Part shown: one piece after another, positions 8,564 to 19,218 of the stretch
Layout: each line of letters starts with the position of its first letter
Numbering within the stretch: position 1 is the stretch's first letter
Assembly (NCBI GenBank): GCA_014238335.1
Contig: JABABI010000005.1
Coordinates: 1-64,000, forward strand
Direction of reading: 5' to 3'
DNA from: Fuerstiella sp.
GTDB lineage: Bacteria > Planctomycetota > Planctomycetia > Planctomycetales > Planctomycetaceae
DNA: 64,000 nt
The notes under the pieces: model-generated
What the model was told of the DNA's origin: nothing
Database searches by the model: none
Seen by the model: only the letters and a program-made list of their open reading frames with translations
Translations under genes and position numbers: made by a program

Positions 8564-9439
8564 ATGTCACCATTCCAATATGGAAGGACGCTCACACTGC
8601 ACACTTTTAGATTCACGCTCACGGTACTTGCAGGACTACTTGTGTCCGCAAACCCTCAGGACGCCTCAGCACAGCTGCACCGTTACAGCAGGCAGATCAA
8701 CAGAATCATTAACAGTGCTCAGCGTCATCACGACGACCACGGTTCGCACAGCCACCACGACAGTCCTGGCTACCACATTGATCACCACGACCACGTCATC
8801 AGAGATTCACATGGTCACGTGATCGGAAACTATCATCACGACGTGGTGCATCGGAATTCGTCATACATCGTTCCTCACACGAGTCATTCGAATCACCATG
8901 GGACGTACCATCTGCGCAACGGAAATTACTACTATACGGCGCAGACGGTATCCAGCAGCTATGCCGCCCAGCAGCCGGTTCAGGTTCAGTTCGGCAATTT
9001 TTCACACGTGGACGATCCGGCCAGTCGACTGGAAGAACTGACCAACGAGTTCTGCCTTGATCTGCATTACAATTATTCTCACAACCCCGGCTTTCGTGAA
9101 ACCTACGCTGAAGGTTACCAGTTGATGCTGGTTGCGAAGTTCATTCACGATGCCGAACACGCGAACGACCGCAAAGCCATTCGAGCAAAGCTGAACGGCA
9201 TGGACGAATTGTTCCATCATGTTCAGGATGACGTTCGAGGCTGGTCTCGTCACCATCGTCGCCAGATCGGTCAGCTCGGAATTCTGTCGAAGATGGACAT
9301 GATCAAATCGACGCTGCACCACCTGATGAACGACGTTGGCGTTCACGCCACCGGCGGCGAACAGGCTCCTGCTCCGGGCGGATTGCAGGAACAGGCCCCT
9401 GCACCTCTGGCCGTCGCTCCACCTCCCTCTCTCCCATAA
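8564..9439 (+). CDS. Exported His-rich hypothetical protein
   Basis: ATG 8564 gives MSPFQYGRTLTLHTFRFTLTVLAGLLVSANPQDASA (signal-peptide-like), then HHDDHGSHSHHDSPGYHIDHHDHVIRDSHGHVIGNYHHD. Ends in a Pro/Ala-rich tail. Confidence 0.75.
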   Translation: MSPFQYGRTLTLHTFRFTLTVLAGLLVSANPQDASAQLHRYSRQINRIINSAQRHHDDHGSHSHHDSPGYHIDHHDHVIRDSHGHVIGNYHHDVVHRNSSYIVPHTSHSNHHGTYHLRNGNYYYTAQTVSSSYAAQQPVQVQFGNFSHVDDPASRLEELTNEFCLDLHYNYSHNPGFRETYAEGYQLMLVAKFIHDAEHANDRKAIRAKLNGMDELFHHVQDDVRGWSRHHRRQIGQLGILSKMDMIKSTLHHLMNDVGVHATGGEQAPAPGGLQEQAPAPLAVAPPPSLP

Positions 9440-9552
9440 CACGGCCGTCTTCGACGGTTTGAGCGAGCTGATGCTGGGAAGAAGTGATGCCGCTCCCGTT
9501 GGTCGCTGTGACTGGCGGACATAGTTGAGATGAACAATTCAAGAACGACGAA

Positions 9553-9585
9553 ACGGCCTGCCTTTGTGCAGGCCGTTTTTATTTA
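9553..9585 (+). terminator. Rho-independent terminator downstream of 8564..9439
   Basis: ACGGCCTGC-ctttgt-GCAGGCCGT followed by TTTTATTTATT. Confidence 0.85.
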
Positions 9586-9607
9586 TTGACGCTTCGGCCG
9601 TCGAGCC

Positions 9608-10357
9608 TCAGGCAGCACTGGATACGTTTGGTGTGTCGACGATTGTGCCGTCCACGAGACTCAGCGAACGCTGCGCGTGCTGAGCCGCAAACGGATCGTG
9701 GGTCACCATGACGATGGAACGGCCTTCGCTGTGGAAATCCGACAGCAGTTTCATGACCTGCTCTCGGGAATCCGGGTCGAGATTGCCCGTCGGTTCATCG
9801 GCGAGAATAACCTGAGGGTCATTAGTCAGCGTTCGAGCGAGGGCGACTCGCTGTTGCTGGCCCTGACTGAGCTCCGATGGCAGGTGATTCAGGCGGCCAG
9901 ACAGGCCCACTCGGCTCAACAGTTCGCTGGCTCTTTCCTGTTGGGTAGCTACAGATTCTCCCGCGAGACTCAGCGGTACCTGTACGTTTTCCACGGCCGA
10001 CAGCCAGGGTACCAGATTAAACGACTGAAAGACGAAGCCCAGACTCCGCAACCGCAGATTTGTGCGTTCAACTAACGACATCTCATAAAGCGATTCGCCA
10101 CGGAACAGGACCTTGCCAGATGTCGGGGCCATCATGCCTCCCAACAGCGATAACATGGTTGTTTTGCCGCTGCCACTGGGACCGATCACAGCAATGAATT
10201 CGTTATCGCCGATAGCCAGCGATGTTTCGTTCAGGGCGTTTACCGTCTGGCCGCGACATTCGTAGGTCTTGATGATGTTGTTAAGCTGGAACACGATGTC
10301 ATTCCTTTGAGATGTGTGCTGTTCGTTGTGGACAGGAATGCTACTCTGCAGTGGCAC
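9608..10357 (-). CDS. ABC transporter ATP-binding protein (LolD/MacB type)
   Basis: '[18 protein letters not shown]' (Walker A), '[15 protein letters not shown]' (signature) and '[13 protein letters not shown]' (Walker B). Confidence 0.93.
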   Translation of the reverse strand: MPLQSSIPVHNEQHTSQRNDIVFQLNNIIKTYECRGQTVNALNETSLAIGDNEFIAVIGPSGSGKTTMLSLLGGMMAPTSGKVLFRGESLYEMSLVERTNLRLRSLGFVFQSFNLVPWLSAVENVQVPLSLAGESVATQQERASELLSRVGLSGRLNHLPSELSQGQQQRVALARTLTNDPQVILADEPTGNLDPDSREQVMKLLSDFHSEGRSIVMVTHDPFAAQHAQRSLSLVDGTIVDTPNVSSAA

Positions 10358-10374
10358 ACTACGAGCACACTGTT

Positions 10375-11613
10375 TCAGCCTTCACTAAAGCACAGACAGG
10401 GGTCGAGTCCTGCGGCTCGGCGTGCTGGCAGGTAACTGGCGCCGACTGCGATGAGTGTGGCTGTCGCGATTCCGACTCCACACAGATAGGGCATCGGCAG
10501 AACACTCACTCCCACAAGCTGTGGTCCCAGCACCATCGCCAGAATAGTGCCAGCCACGAAGCCCAGACCACCCCCTGCGATTCCCAGAATCGTGGCCTTG
10601 CCCAGAAACATTTTCGTAACGTATCCCGGTGTAGCCCCAAGCGCCATCAACGTGCCGATTTCACGTCGCCGTTCAGCGACGTTGGCGTACATCACGCTGG
10701 CAATACTGGCACCAGCTACAAGCAGTAAAATGCCAAAGAATACCCAGGACAAACGTGACATTAAACCGTTCACTGCGACTTGAGCTTCCACCACCTGAGC
10801 GATCGTAACAATACGGGTGTTCGGCAACTCCTGCGACAGATCTGCGATCAAACTCCCGGCGGCGTCTTCGCAGCAGGCCATAATTTCGATCACGTTCACA
10901 ACGGGCCCGGAATTACTCAGACGCTGGACGCTGTGCAGGTGAGTGAACAGGCGGCCATCGTCGATAGTTCCCGTAGGCGGCAAGACGTTCCGCACATGAA
11001 ACGATTCGCCCAGAAGTGAAATTTCATCACCCACGCCGGCCCCCAGTTGAACGGCAATGTCGGCTCCCAGAATTAATTCATCCTTGCCGAGATCCTGAAC
11101 GGTTCGCTGCGTTGCCAGCGACGTAAGGTCGGTTTCTCCGCTGGTGTCTGTCACCGGTTTCGTGCAGCAGCCCCGATCAGTGCCAACAGGATTCGACAGA
11201 AAGCTCATTCCCTGCCACGCCGCCTTGGCTTCAAATTCTGAGCGTGGCAGAATTCCGGTCAGTGTCACGGGGATGGAATCGACTTCCGCGGCAACGCACA
11301 GTTTTGGAGCCAGGTTTTCGACACCCGCCATTCGAACCAATGCCAGCTGGGTAACGTATTCCTCGGGCATTGTCTGTCCGTGCATGTCAGCAGAATAGTA
11401 GTCCTGCAAAGTCACGTCTGGCGGCAGCACCAGCACGTTGGCTCCCAGCGAGCGCATGTCGCCGGCAATTTTCTCTTCCGAAAACACCGTGATACTTTGA
11501 ATGGCCACCAAAGCGGTCACGCCCAGAGCAACGGCAGCCAGACTGGTCATCAGCGACGTGGGGCGCTGCCACAATTCTTTCCAGATGAGATGACGAAGTT
11601 TCATGGAGTTCAT
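10375..11613 (-). CDS. ABC transporter permease (FtsX/MacB type)
   Basis: N-terminal TM, large periplasmic region, then '[31 protein letters not shown]' and C-terminal TM helices. Adjacent to the ATPase. Confidence 0.9.
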   Translation of the reverse strand: MNSMKLRHLIWKELWQRPTSLMTSLAAVALGVTALVAIQSITVFSEEKIAGDMRSLGANVLVLPPDVTLQDYYSADMHGQTMPEEYVTQLALVRMAGVENLAPKLCVAAEVDSIPVTLTGILPRSEFEAKAAWQGMSFLSNPVGTDRGCCTKPVTDTSGETDLTSLATQRTVQDLGKDELILGADIAVQLGAGVGDEISLLGESFHVRNVLPPTGTIDDGRLFTHLHSVQRLSNSGPVVNVIEIMACCEDAAGSLIADLSQELPNTRIVTIAQVVEAQVAVNGLMSRLSWVFFGILLLVAGASIASVMYANVAERRREIGTLMALGATPGYVTKMFLGKATILGIAGGGLGFVAGTILAMVLGPQLVGVSVLPMPYLCGVGIATATLIAVGASYLPARRAAGLDPCLCFSEG

Positions 11614-11703
11614 TCCTTCAATGGAAATTCTGTGTCAACGCCGGAACGTGCAACTGCGGCACTTGAATCAGCGATACGCCGTACCGACGGACGCACTATG
11701 TTC

Positions 11704-12492
11704 TTAGCGGCGAGTCGTTGGCTTAGCGGCAGACGCTGCCTGACGATGTTTGCAGTTGGGGTCCGCACAGCACTGGCCGGCTGTGGCCAGACGGTTCATC
11801 AGGATCGTCGGCGTAACCTTGTCATTGTACGTGCCCAATAGAACGCCCGGAGGAGCCATAAAAGCGGTGATCGCACTTTGCGTATCTGAAGGCACCTTCA
11901 GTTGCTGCAGGAACTTTGCTTCCGCAGGATCACCCGCCTGAATGCTGACAAGGTGAGTGCGATTCACATTCAGTTTGTCGGATCTGAACTGCTGAACGCC
12001 AATCGGTACCTGCTGTGCCCCGGCTGGCTGAACACACAGCAGAACCAGCTTTTTGTCCTGCAAAGCTCGCATGCACTGCGTCTGGCCGGGCGTAACAATG
12101 GCCGATTCCACGTTTACAGGCAGCAGCCTCTGTGCAAAAACTCCGGTAACAGCGCCGTTAGGGGCGATCGCCATCACGGCCGGCATGGGGGTGCGGCTGG
12201 CGTCGTACTGTTCAACGACCGCACGTTCCTGCGGATTCGCGATATTAATCGGAACAAGTGCAGCGTTGTTATGGCGTTCAAGCTCAGTGTTCAGCACCTT
12301 GTGCATCGCCTGAGTCGCGGCATTGTTTGTGCGATAGAACAGAATGAACGCGAATTTCTGCTGGCTGGCGGCGGTCGCCAAAGAACATTGACCGGCCGAT
12401 TCTGCCAGTGCTGCCGAAGGCTGAGAAAAGCATACAACAGCAAGGGCAGGAATAAGCATGGTGGCCCTGCCGCGTAGACCAATAACAGTCAT
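11704..12492 (-). CDS. Exported thioredoxin-fold-like protein with Cys-rich tail
   Basis: Signal-like N-terminus (ALAVVCFSQPSAALAE). Thioredoxin-like layout ('FAFILFYRTNNAATQAMHKVLNTEL...VPINIANPQERAVVEQYDASRTPMPAVMAIAPNG'). Tail 'GQCCADPNCKHRQ'. Confidence 0.6.
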   Translation of the reverse strand: MTVIGLRGRATMLIPALAVVCFSQPSAALAESAGQCSLATAASQQKFAFILFYRTNNAATQAMHKVLNTELERHNNAALVPINIANPQERAVVEQYDASRTPMPAVMAIAPNGAVTGVFAQRLLPVNVESAIVTPGQTQCMRALQDKKLVLLCVQPAGAQQVPIGVQQFRSDKLNVNRTHLVSIQAGDPAEAKFLQQLKVPSDTQSAITAFMAPPGVLLGTYNDKVTPTILMNRLATAGQCCADPNCKHRQAASAAKPTTRR

Positions 12493-12619
12493 TGCGGGAA
12501 CTCCTTTTCTGAGGTCACTCGTGTTCGGTTAAGAACGATTGAAAAAATGCGTAGTGTGTCGTCGCATCCGCTGGACGAAACACAAGGCTTGCAGCAGCCG
12601 CTACGCAGTCATATGCCTG

Positions 12620-13186
12620 TTACTTATCTTCGTGCGCGTCGTGATCATGGTCGTCATGGCTGTGATTATGACCTTCGTGGTCGTGATGGTGCTTGATTTC
12701 GCCGCGATACGACTTGCCGTGGATTTTCACGACCAACCGTGGGCTGGCGCCTTCTTCACCCAGATGTTCGGCCAGCTCTTTGTCACTGGAAAAGAACCGG
12801 GACGACTTGCCATCTTCATCACCTTCGTCAGGTTCGGCCGTCAGAATAAACTGTTCCGGCTTCCCATCGTAAGAAATGTTGACGGTCAGTTCGGTCGTGT
12901 CGATGGCGACCTGTGTAGTGGCACTGCTGTCCAGAATGTAGATTTCGATGTTGCCGTGTGCTTCATCGTGAACCACTTCGGCGTGGAATTCTTCGTTGCC
13001 CAGTTCCACAAGGTCACCGTGATGTGGTCCTTCTGAAGGATGGGCGTGAGCACCATGATCGTGAGTATCGCTCAGAGTGTCCGGCGGCAATGCACTGACA
13101 GGCGACTCTACGGTTTCCTGGCACCCGGTAACGGAAACGGCGACGACTGCGAACAATGGCAGCAATTTTGTGGTGATGGTTTTCAT
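12620..13186 (-). CDS. His-rich lipoprotein, putative periplasmic metal-binding protein
   Basis: Lipobox-like 'AVVAVSVTGC'. His-rich segments 'DTHDHGAHAHPSEGPHHGD' and C-terminal 'HHHDHEGHNHSHDDHDHDAHEDK'. Confidence 0.75.
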   Translation of the reverse strand: MKTITTKLLPLFAVVAVSVTGCQETVESPVSALPPDTLSDTHDHGAHAHPSEGPHHGDLVELGNEEFHAEVVHDEAHGNIEIYILDSSATTQVAIDTTELTVNISYDGKPEQFILTAEPDEGDEDGKSSRFFSSDKELAEHLGEEGASPRLVVKIHGKSYRGEIKHHHDHEGHNHSHDDHDHDAHEDK

Positions 13187-13330
13187 CTTGAAATCTTTCT
13201 CTCTTCGGTGGGGTTAACAGTTACGTATGCGAAGCAGAGCTTCTCATGTATCAATGGTTCCGGACCGGAGCCCGGGATCAGGTCTTTGTATTGCGAGTCG
13301 ACTCTGGTCTTTTTGATACCCTCTGTTCGT

Positions 13331-14071
13331 TCAATGTACATGTTGAGTCCGAAATCCTGTCCTCTTCATCCAGTCTTCCCAGCCCGATGCCACCCGATGA
13401 GACTGAAACTCGATGTGCATCGGCTGCGAACATCGGAAGACGACGTCTCCATGATCATCGTGACGGCCCGTTTGCACCTCACAGCCAAGTCCCTGCAGGA
13501 CTGCCACCAGCTCGTCCGATTCCCGTGAATTCCGAGTAAGGACGGTCGTCCAGTTGGGCAGTGAATAGGTCACGATCTCTAGGGACTCGTCACCGTGATC
13601 ATGGCCGTCGCCATGAAAATGTCCGTCTGCCAGACTGTGGTTGTGCCCCGCATGAGAATCAGTTGCCGTTCCGTGGTTATGACCCGTGTGGTCGTGCCCG
13701 ACGTGATCGTGGTCTTCTCCGTGAGCGTGCAGCGTTTCGAAACCGGACATCTTCATCCAGTCTTCCCACTGGTGAGCCGCCTGCTCGTTCGTCAGCTTCA
13801 ATGCATTCCACGATGTCAGTCGATAGGACACATCCGTGTGACCACCGTGATCGTCCATCTTCGCCTGGCACCCAAGCTTCCGGACGGTCTGCAAATGGAG
13901 CTGAGCCTTTCTCGCATCGTCAAAATGAATCGTTTTTGTTTCCTTCAGGCGATGGGCGACCGACGGAGGCCCGGTCACTGAACGTGGCTCTGTCGCCGTC
14001 AACGGAGAGCTTCCCATACCCAGACCGAACGCAATCTGAGTCACAAGCAAGGTTTTGATAAGCAGTTTCAT
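13331..14071 (-). CDS. Exported His-rich protein with internally duplicated domain
   Basis: ATG 14071 gives MKLLIKTLLVTQIAFGLGMGSSPLTA (signal-like). Two related domains ('LGCQAKMDDHGGHTDV...WEDWMKMSGFETLHAH' and 'LGCEVQTGRHDDHGDV...WEDWMKRTGFRTQHVH') separated by a His-rich linker. Confidence 0.75.
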   Translation of the reverse strand: MKLLIKTLLVTQIAFGLGMGSSPLTATEPRSVTGPPSVAHRLKETKTIHFDDARKAQLHLQTVRKLGCQAKMDDHGGHTDVSYRLTSWNALKLTNEQAAHQWEDWMKMSGFETLHAHGEDHDHVGHDHTGHNHGTATDSHAGHNHSLADGHFHGDGHDHGDESLEIVTYSLPNWTTVLTRNSRESDELVAVLQGLGCEVQTGRHDDHGDVVFRCSQPMHIEFQSHRVASGWEDWMKRTGFRTQHVH

Positions 14072-14215
14072 GTCAGTTTTCTGCCATCCACTTTCGGTGG
14101 TTTGTTCGCGACGACCCGGCCATGAGAGAAAACGGTTTTTTTTCTTAGGCGCCGGTGTTCGGTTCTTGTTAAGGACTAAGAATCTCTTTCGCGACGTCCG
14201 CTTCGCCAAAAGTGG

Positions 14216-17200
14216 TCAGGTCCATGTCGTCTCTGCAATCGTTGCAGAGCTTTCCGAATTCGTTTCGGGCTCCGGACCGTCGCCTCTCGACGATCCAAGC
14301 TCCAGAGCCTCTTCTTCGAACTCGATTTCCGAGTCAGAGGCACTGACTACTCGTTGTGCTTCTTTCATGCCAAACAGCCAAAACAGGGCCGGATGAACAA
14401 AGAAGTCCAGCAGAGTTGAACTAATCAGTCCGCCCAGGATGACCGTGGCGACTGGGTAAAGAATTTCTTTGCCGGGTTCACCGGAGGCCAGCACCAGTGG
14501 AACGAGTCCAATCCCTGACGTTAAGGCTGTCATCAGAACCGGAGCAAGTCTTTCCAGACCGGCGCGCACGATCATGTCTTTCGTCCAGGTTTCGCCTTCG
14601 TACTTCACCAGGTGCAGGTAGTGATTCAGCAGCAGGATGCCGTTGCGTGAAGCAATTCCGCCCAGAGAGATGAACCCGACCATGCTGGCGACGGTCAATG
14701 TCTGTCCCGTCACAACCAGTGCCGCCACGGAACCGATGAACGCCATGGGCAAAGCTGCCATCACCTGCAGCGACAGATTGACAGAACGGAACATGGTGAA
14801 CAGCACCATAAACACGCCGAACATGGACACCGCGAACAACGCTCCGATCACACGTGTGGCCGATTGCTGGCTTTCAAACTGTCCGCCGTATTCCACAAAG
14901 TAGCCGTCATCCATTGTGGCAATGACTGGTGCCAGTGCCTTCTGGATGTCTTCCACAACGTCCACGACGCCTCGCTCGCTCACGTTGCACTGCAGCACGA
15001 TTCGGCGGCGGACGCTTTCGCGGTTGATCGTGTTGGGACCGCCCGATTCGTAAATGCTGGCCACAGCCTCCAGAGGCACCTTGCCTCCATCCGGCAGATC
15101 AATCGTCAGTCGTTTAAGTTTTTGCAGATCTTCCCGATAGTTTTCGTCCAGCCGCACCATCAGGTCGAATGTACGCTGCCCGATCAGTATTTCAGAGACG
15201 ACATCTCCGTTCATCGCGGTTGAGATGAATTCATTCACGTCCGTCGCGGTCATGCCGTACAGCAACAGTTTGTCGCGGTCGAGTTCAATGCGCATCTGAG
15301 GAATAATGACCTGGGGTTCCACCAGCAGATCGGTGACTCCGGGAACGCTGCTGATGACGGACTCCATTTCAGTTGCTTTGCGACGCAGCACGTCCAGGTC
15401 ATCGCCGTAGATTTTGATACCTATCTGCGCCTTGACGCCTGACAGCATGTGCGAAATCAGGTGAGCAATCGGCTGTTCGACAGCGGTCACAATTCCCGGA
15501 ATATCAGCCATTGCTTCACGGATTTCCGTGAGTTGTTCCTCACGGCTGCGCGGCGAATTCGGATTCAACTCCAGCACGTATTCGCTCATATTGACGCCTT
15601 CGGCGTGCTCATCCAGTTCGGCACGTCCGGTTCGCCGCACAAAGCGATCCACGTCGTCAATCTCCAGCAGTCGTTGTTCGACGGTTGCATTGATTTCATT
15701 CGATGTCGCCAGAGAAGTCCCCGGCGGTAAAACAACATTCAACTGCATGGAGCCCTCATTGAACGGAGGCAGAAAGTCACGATCCAGGTTGACCACGAAC
15801 AGGGCTGACAATGCGACGGCCAGCAAGGTGACGGTCAGGTTAAAGCGGGGGAACGTCAGGCTGAACCGGATCACTCGGTCGCCCACCCATTTCACCATGC
15901 GCAGAAAGAAGCCATCCTGCTTGTAATCCATCAGTTTCGCACGGCCCAGCAGCCAGTACGACAGTACGGGCGTCACGGTTAGTGAAACGATCAGTGATGA
16001 CAGAATCGACACGATGTAAGCAATGCCCAGTGGAGCAAACAGCCGCCCTTCCATGCCGGACAAAGCGAACAGAGGAATAAACACCAGGATAACGATGATC
16101 GTCCCGTAGACGATGGAATTTCGAATTTCGCAGCTGGCCTGATACACCACCAGCAGCGGATGTTTGGGGACGGTCGCCTGCCGATTTTCTTTGAGCCGAC
16201 GAAATATATTCTCTACATCAACGATCGCGTCATCGACCAGTTCACCAATGGCGACGGCCAGACCGCCCAGCGTCATTGTGTTGATCGAAAGTCCGAATAT
16301 GGAGAACACAACGGCCGTCATCACCAGCGACAGCGGAATTGCAGTAAGAGTAATAAACGTGGTCCGGAAGTTCAGCAGGAACAGGAACAGAATGATGACG
16401 ACAAGAATTCCGCCGTCTATCAGAGCTTCAACAACGTTGGCAATGGCTCGATCAATAAACGATTTCTGCGAATACACCGGGACAATCTGAATGTCGTCCG
16501 GCATTGTCTGCTTCAAATCTTCAACAGCTTTCAGAATCGCATCTGTAATTCGTCGAGTATCAGCGCCTGGCTGCTTGTTGATGGTCAGCACAACGGCCTC
16601 ACCACCGGAAAATGAATCGCTAACTCTGACAAATGCAGAGCTGTCTCCTCGCTTTACCTGCGGCCCCGCAACAACTCTCGCGATTTGAGCGAGGGCAATC
16701 GGACGACCGTCGCGTACGGCCACCACAACTTTTTGCAGGTCTTCAATGTGCTGAATTCGTCCGAGGGCTCGGACCAGAAGTTCATTCGGCCCCTGTTCGT
16801 CCAGATAGCCGCCGGTCGCGTTTTCGTTGCTGCCGACAACCGCCTGTTTTACCTGGTGCAGCGTGACGCCGTAGCGAATCATTTCGTCCGGATCCACCAG
16901 CACCTGAAACTGCTTGCGGCCACCTCCCATCGTAAACACCTGAGACACGCCGGGAATCGTCAGAATTCGCTGCCGCACAACCCAGTCTGCGATCGTCCGC
17001 AGTTCCATTGACTCCCGGGTTGAAAGGCCGGCTGGCTCTGAAGAACCCGTTCTTGCCGGACTCTCAGCACTCGACTGCGGACTCTCCTTCCACATGGCCA
17101 GCATCAGGATCTGGCCCATGATGGAACTGATCGGCGCCAGAGTCGGTTTCACTCCCGGCGGCATACGGTCCTGCACAAGTTGCAGTCGTTCTGTCACGAC

Positions 17201-17524
17201 CTGGCGGTCCGTGTAGATGTCCGTGCCCCAATCGAATTCGACATAGACCACCGAGATCCCAATACCCGACGAACTGCGCACGGCCTGCACGCCGCTGGCC
17301 CCGTTCATGGCTGTTTCCAGCGGAAATGTAATCAGTGTTTCCACTTCTTCCGGGGCCAGTCCCGGCGCTTCCGTCATGATGACAACGCGTGGCCGATTCA
17401 GGTCCGGAAACACGTCGATGTCCATCTGCAGAGCCTGCCATGAACCGCACGCCAGCAGGAAGACGGCCGCAGCAATCGTCAACAAACGCTGTCTGAGAGC
17501 AAATCGAATAATTGCGTTTAACAT
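14216..17524 (-). CDS. Heavy-metal efflux RND transporter permease (CusA/CzcA family)
   Basis: 'MLNAIIRFALRQRLLTIAAAVFLLACGSWQALQMDIDVFPDLNRPRVVIMTEAPGLAPEEVETLITFPLETAMNG', 'GGLAVAIGELVDDAIVDVENIFRRL', ~1100 aa with the RND TM pattern. Confidence 0.95.
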   Translation of the reverse strand: MLNAIIRFALRQRLLTIAAAVFLLACGSWQALQMDIDVFPDLNRPRVVIMTEAPGLAPEEVETLITFPLETAMNGASGVQAVRSSSGIGISVVYVEFDWGTDIYTDRQVVTERLQLVQDRMPPGVKPTLAPISSIMGQILMLAMWKESPQSSAESPARTGSSEPAGLSTRESMELRTIADWVVRQRILTIPGVSQVFTMGGGRKQFQVLVDPDEMIRYGVTLHQVKQAVVGSNENATGGYLDEQGPNELLVRALGRIQHIEDLQKVVVAVRDGRPIALAQIARVVAGPQVKRGDSSAFVRVSDSFSGGEAVVLTINKQPGADTRRITDAILKAVEDLKQTMPDDIQIVPVYSQKSFIDRAIANVVEALIDGGILVVIILFLFLLNFRTTFITLTAIPLSLVMTAVVFSIFGLSINTMTLGGLAVAIGELVDDAIVDVENIFRRLKENRQATVPKHPLLVVYQASCEIRNSIVYGTIIVILVFIPLFALSGMEGRLFAPLGIAYIVSILSSLIVSLTVTPVLSYWLLGRAKLMDYKQDGFFLRMVKWVGDRVIRFSLTFPRFNLTVTLLAVALSALFVVNLDRDFLPPFNEGSMQLNVVLPPGTSLATSNEINATVEQRLLEIDDVDRFVRRTGRAELDEHAEGVNMSEYVLELNPNSPRSREEQLTEIREAMADIPGIVTAVEQPIAHLISHMLSGVKAQIGIKIYGDDLDVLRRKATEMESVISSVPGVTDLLVEPQVIIPQMRIELDRDKLLLYGMTATDVNEFISTAMNGDVVSEILIGQRTFDLMVRLDENYREDLQKLKRLTIDLPDGGKVPLEAVASIYESGGPNTINRESVRRRIVLQCNVSERGVVDVVEDIQKALAPVIATMDDGYFVEYGGQFESQQSATRVIGALFAVSMFGVFMVLFTMFRSVNLSLQVMAALPMAFIGSVAALVVTGQTLTVASMVGFISLGGIASRNGILLLNHYLHLVKYEGETWTKDMIVRAGLERLAPVLMTALTSGIGLVPLVLASGEPGKEILYPVATVILGGLISSTLLDFFVHPALFWLFGMKEAQRVVSASDSEIEFEEEALELGSSRGDGPEPETNSESSATIAETTWT

Positions 17525-17621
17525 GTCCGGCCCTTCCAGGGCATCATTCGAATATTTACAAAAGTCCGGCCGCGGGGGCTCACTCTTCATTGCAGAAGGG
17601 CAGTTCGCCGCGAGTACATCC

Positions 17622-17690
17622 GAGCGGATTCCGCTCTACAGCGTATTACGCTGACCTGTGGCCGCGGCGAACGTCTTTCCACTTGGGGGA
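17622..17690. repeat. Intergenic palindromic element, copy 1
   Basis: GAGCGGA-T-TCCGCTC followed by CAGCGTA-T-TACGCTG and ACCTGTGGCCGCGGCGAACGTCTTTCC. Shares a ~45-bp core with 49582..49622. Confidence 0.75.
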
Positions 17691-17736
17691 GTGGCTTTCC
17701 CACGAGCCCCACGACCATATCTTTTTGAAAACTGCT

Positions 17737-19218
17737 CTAGTGGTTGTGACCGGCGTGAGGATCAATTCCGCCGCCGGCTTTGTTCTTGAGGGCCATCTGC
17801 ATCTGGTGAGCGTTTCGCATGGCGACGACGTCACCGGGAAACAACTGTCCGTCGTTGGCAACAACGACGGAAAACTGGTTACGATATTTCACGTGAACGG
17901 GGACCCGATCAAAGTGATCACCGTTCTGCTGGAAGACAAAGTATTCCGCCCCTTCACGCGCGACGGCGTCGACCGGCAGAACAATCTGATTCTCCCACTG
18001 CTGGACAGGAACTCGCAGCTGTAGTCGTTGTCCTGGACGATATCGCCAGTTGACAAAACGAATACTGTCTCGCCCTTTGTTCTCATGAGTCAGTTCGTTG
18101 GGCAGGCCGACAAAGAATTTCAATGTTCGAGACGCCCGATCGATCTCAGTATCCAGATAGGCAATGTCAAGTTCCGGCACTTCGCGAGCTTTGCCGTCAG
18201 CCTCACCGAACAACGCGATGACCTTCCAGCCGTTACTGCTGGCGGCGGAAAGCTGGGCGATGTCCTGCTCAAACGCCATACCTTCGATGTACAGATCTGA
18301 ATAGTTGACCAGCGTCCCCAGTGGTTCTCCGGCGTCGACGGCTTGCCCGCGATGCACGAGCAGCTCTCTAAGAATCAGGGGAGGATCCGCATCCGGTGGC
18401 TGAATGCTGACTGGTATGAGTTCGGGACGTGTGAATGTTCGACTTAGCTTTAGTTCCTTTGACGAACTTCCATCCGCGTTCGGCGAGTACACCTTCAACT
18501 CACGCAGCAAACGACGTTTGGTGGCAATCTGACTGACCTGTTCGTCGGAAAGCCCGTGCAGTCGCAGAGCCTCTTGCTGCACAATCAGCAGTGATTCGAG
18601 TTTGTCGCTGGCGTACTGCCGATCCAGTAACGTCTTGCGAGCCACACCACCCGCTGTCGCAGCTTCACTCAGTCGAACGATTTCCCGTTTTTCGATGTCC
18701 AGTTCACCGAGTGTCGTAACGAACTCTGTCTGAGCGCGAACGAGGTCCTCGTGCGTCAGACGAATTTCAAACAGCAGGCTGTTCGGTTCGACAGCTTCGC
18801 CCTGAGCCGCGTGAATACCGGTGATCACGCCTGTCATTGGCGTTGCGACCTGAATGCGGGTGCGTCCCGGACGTTCGACAACAAGTGCCGGCACCGTGAT
18901 TGATCTGTTGAAAGTGGTCAAACGAATCTCACTGATTCCGTCATCCGTCAAACCAAGATTCTGAAGTGCCTGTTCAGACAGTTCCAGTGACGTGGCTTCG
19001 TCATGGGCCGCATGATCGTGACCAGCGTGAGGGTCATCAGCCGCGTCGCCGTGCTGATCCAGGCCAACAGCAGCACGGTTGTCAGCCACTGTGGACTCCA
19101 CCCATGAATTCAGCCGAGGCCACCACAGGCCGCGCAAACCGCCGGCTACAAGTGCGACGACAACCAGCGCGATCGGCCAGCCTGTCTTTATCAGTGATTT
19201 GGGTATTTGGAACTTCAT
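17737..19218 (-). CDS. Efflux RND periplasmic adaptor subunit (CusB/CzcB family), His-rich at both ends
   Basis: N-terminal TM, 'DPHAGHDHAAHDEATS', adaptor motifs ('RTRIQVATPMTGVITGIHAAQGEAVEPNSLLFEI', 'VNYSDLYIEGMAFEQDIAQL'), C-terminal 'GGGIDPHAGHNH'. Confidence 0.9.
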   Translation of the reverse strand: MKFQIPKSLIKTGWPIALVVVALVAGGLRGLWWPRLNSWVESTVADNRAAVGLDQHGDAADDPHAGHDHAAHDEATSLELSEQALQNLGLTDDGISEIRLTTFNRSITVPALVVERPGRTRIQVATPMTGVITGIHAAQGEAVEPNSLLFEIRLTHEDLVRAQTEFVTTLGELDIEKREIVRLSEAATAGGVARKTLLDRQYASDKLESLLIVQQEALRLHGLSDEQVSQIATKRRLLRELKVYSPNADGSSSKELKLSRTFTRPELIPVSIQPPDADPPLILRELLVHRGQAVDAGEPLGTLVNYSDLYIEGMAFEQDIAQLSAASSNGWKVIALFGEADGKAREVPELDIAYLDTEIDRASRTLKFFVGLPNELTHENKGRDSIRFVNWRYRPGQRLQLRVPVQQWENQIVLPVDAVAREGAEYFVFQQNGDHFDRVPVHVKYRNQFSVVVANDGQLFPGDVVAMRNAHQMQMALKNKAGGGIDPHAGHNH

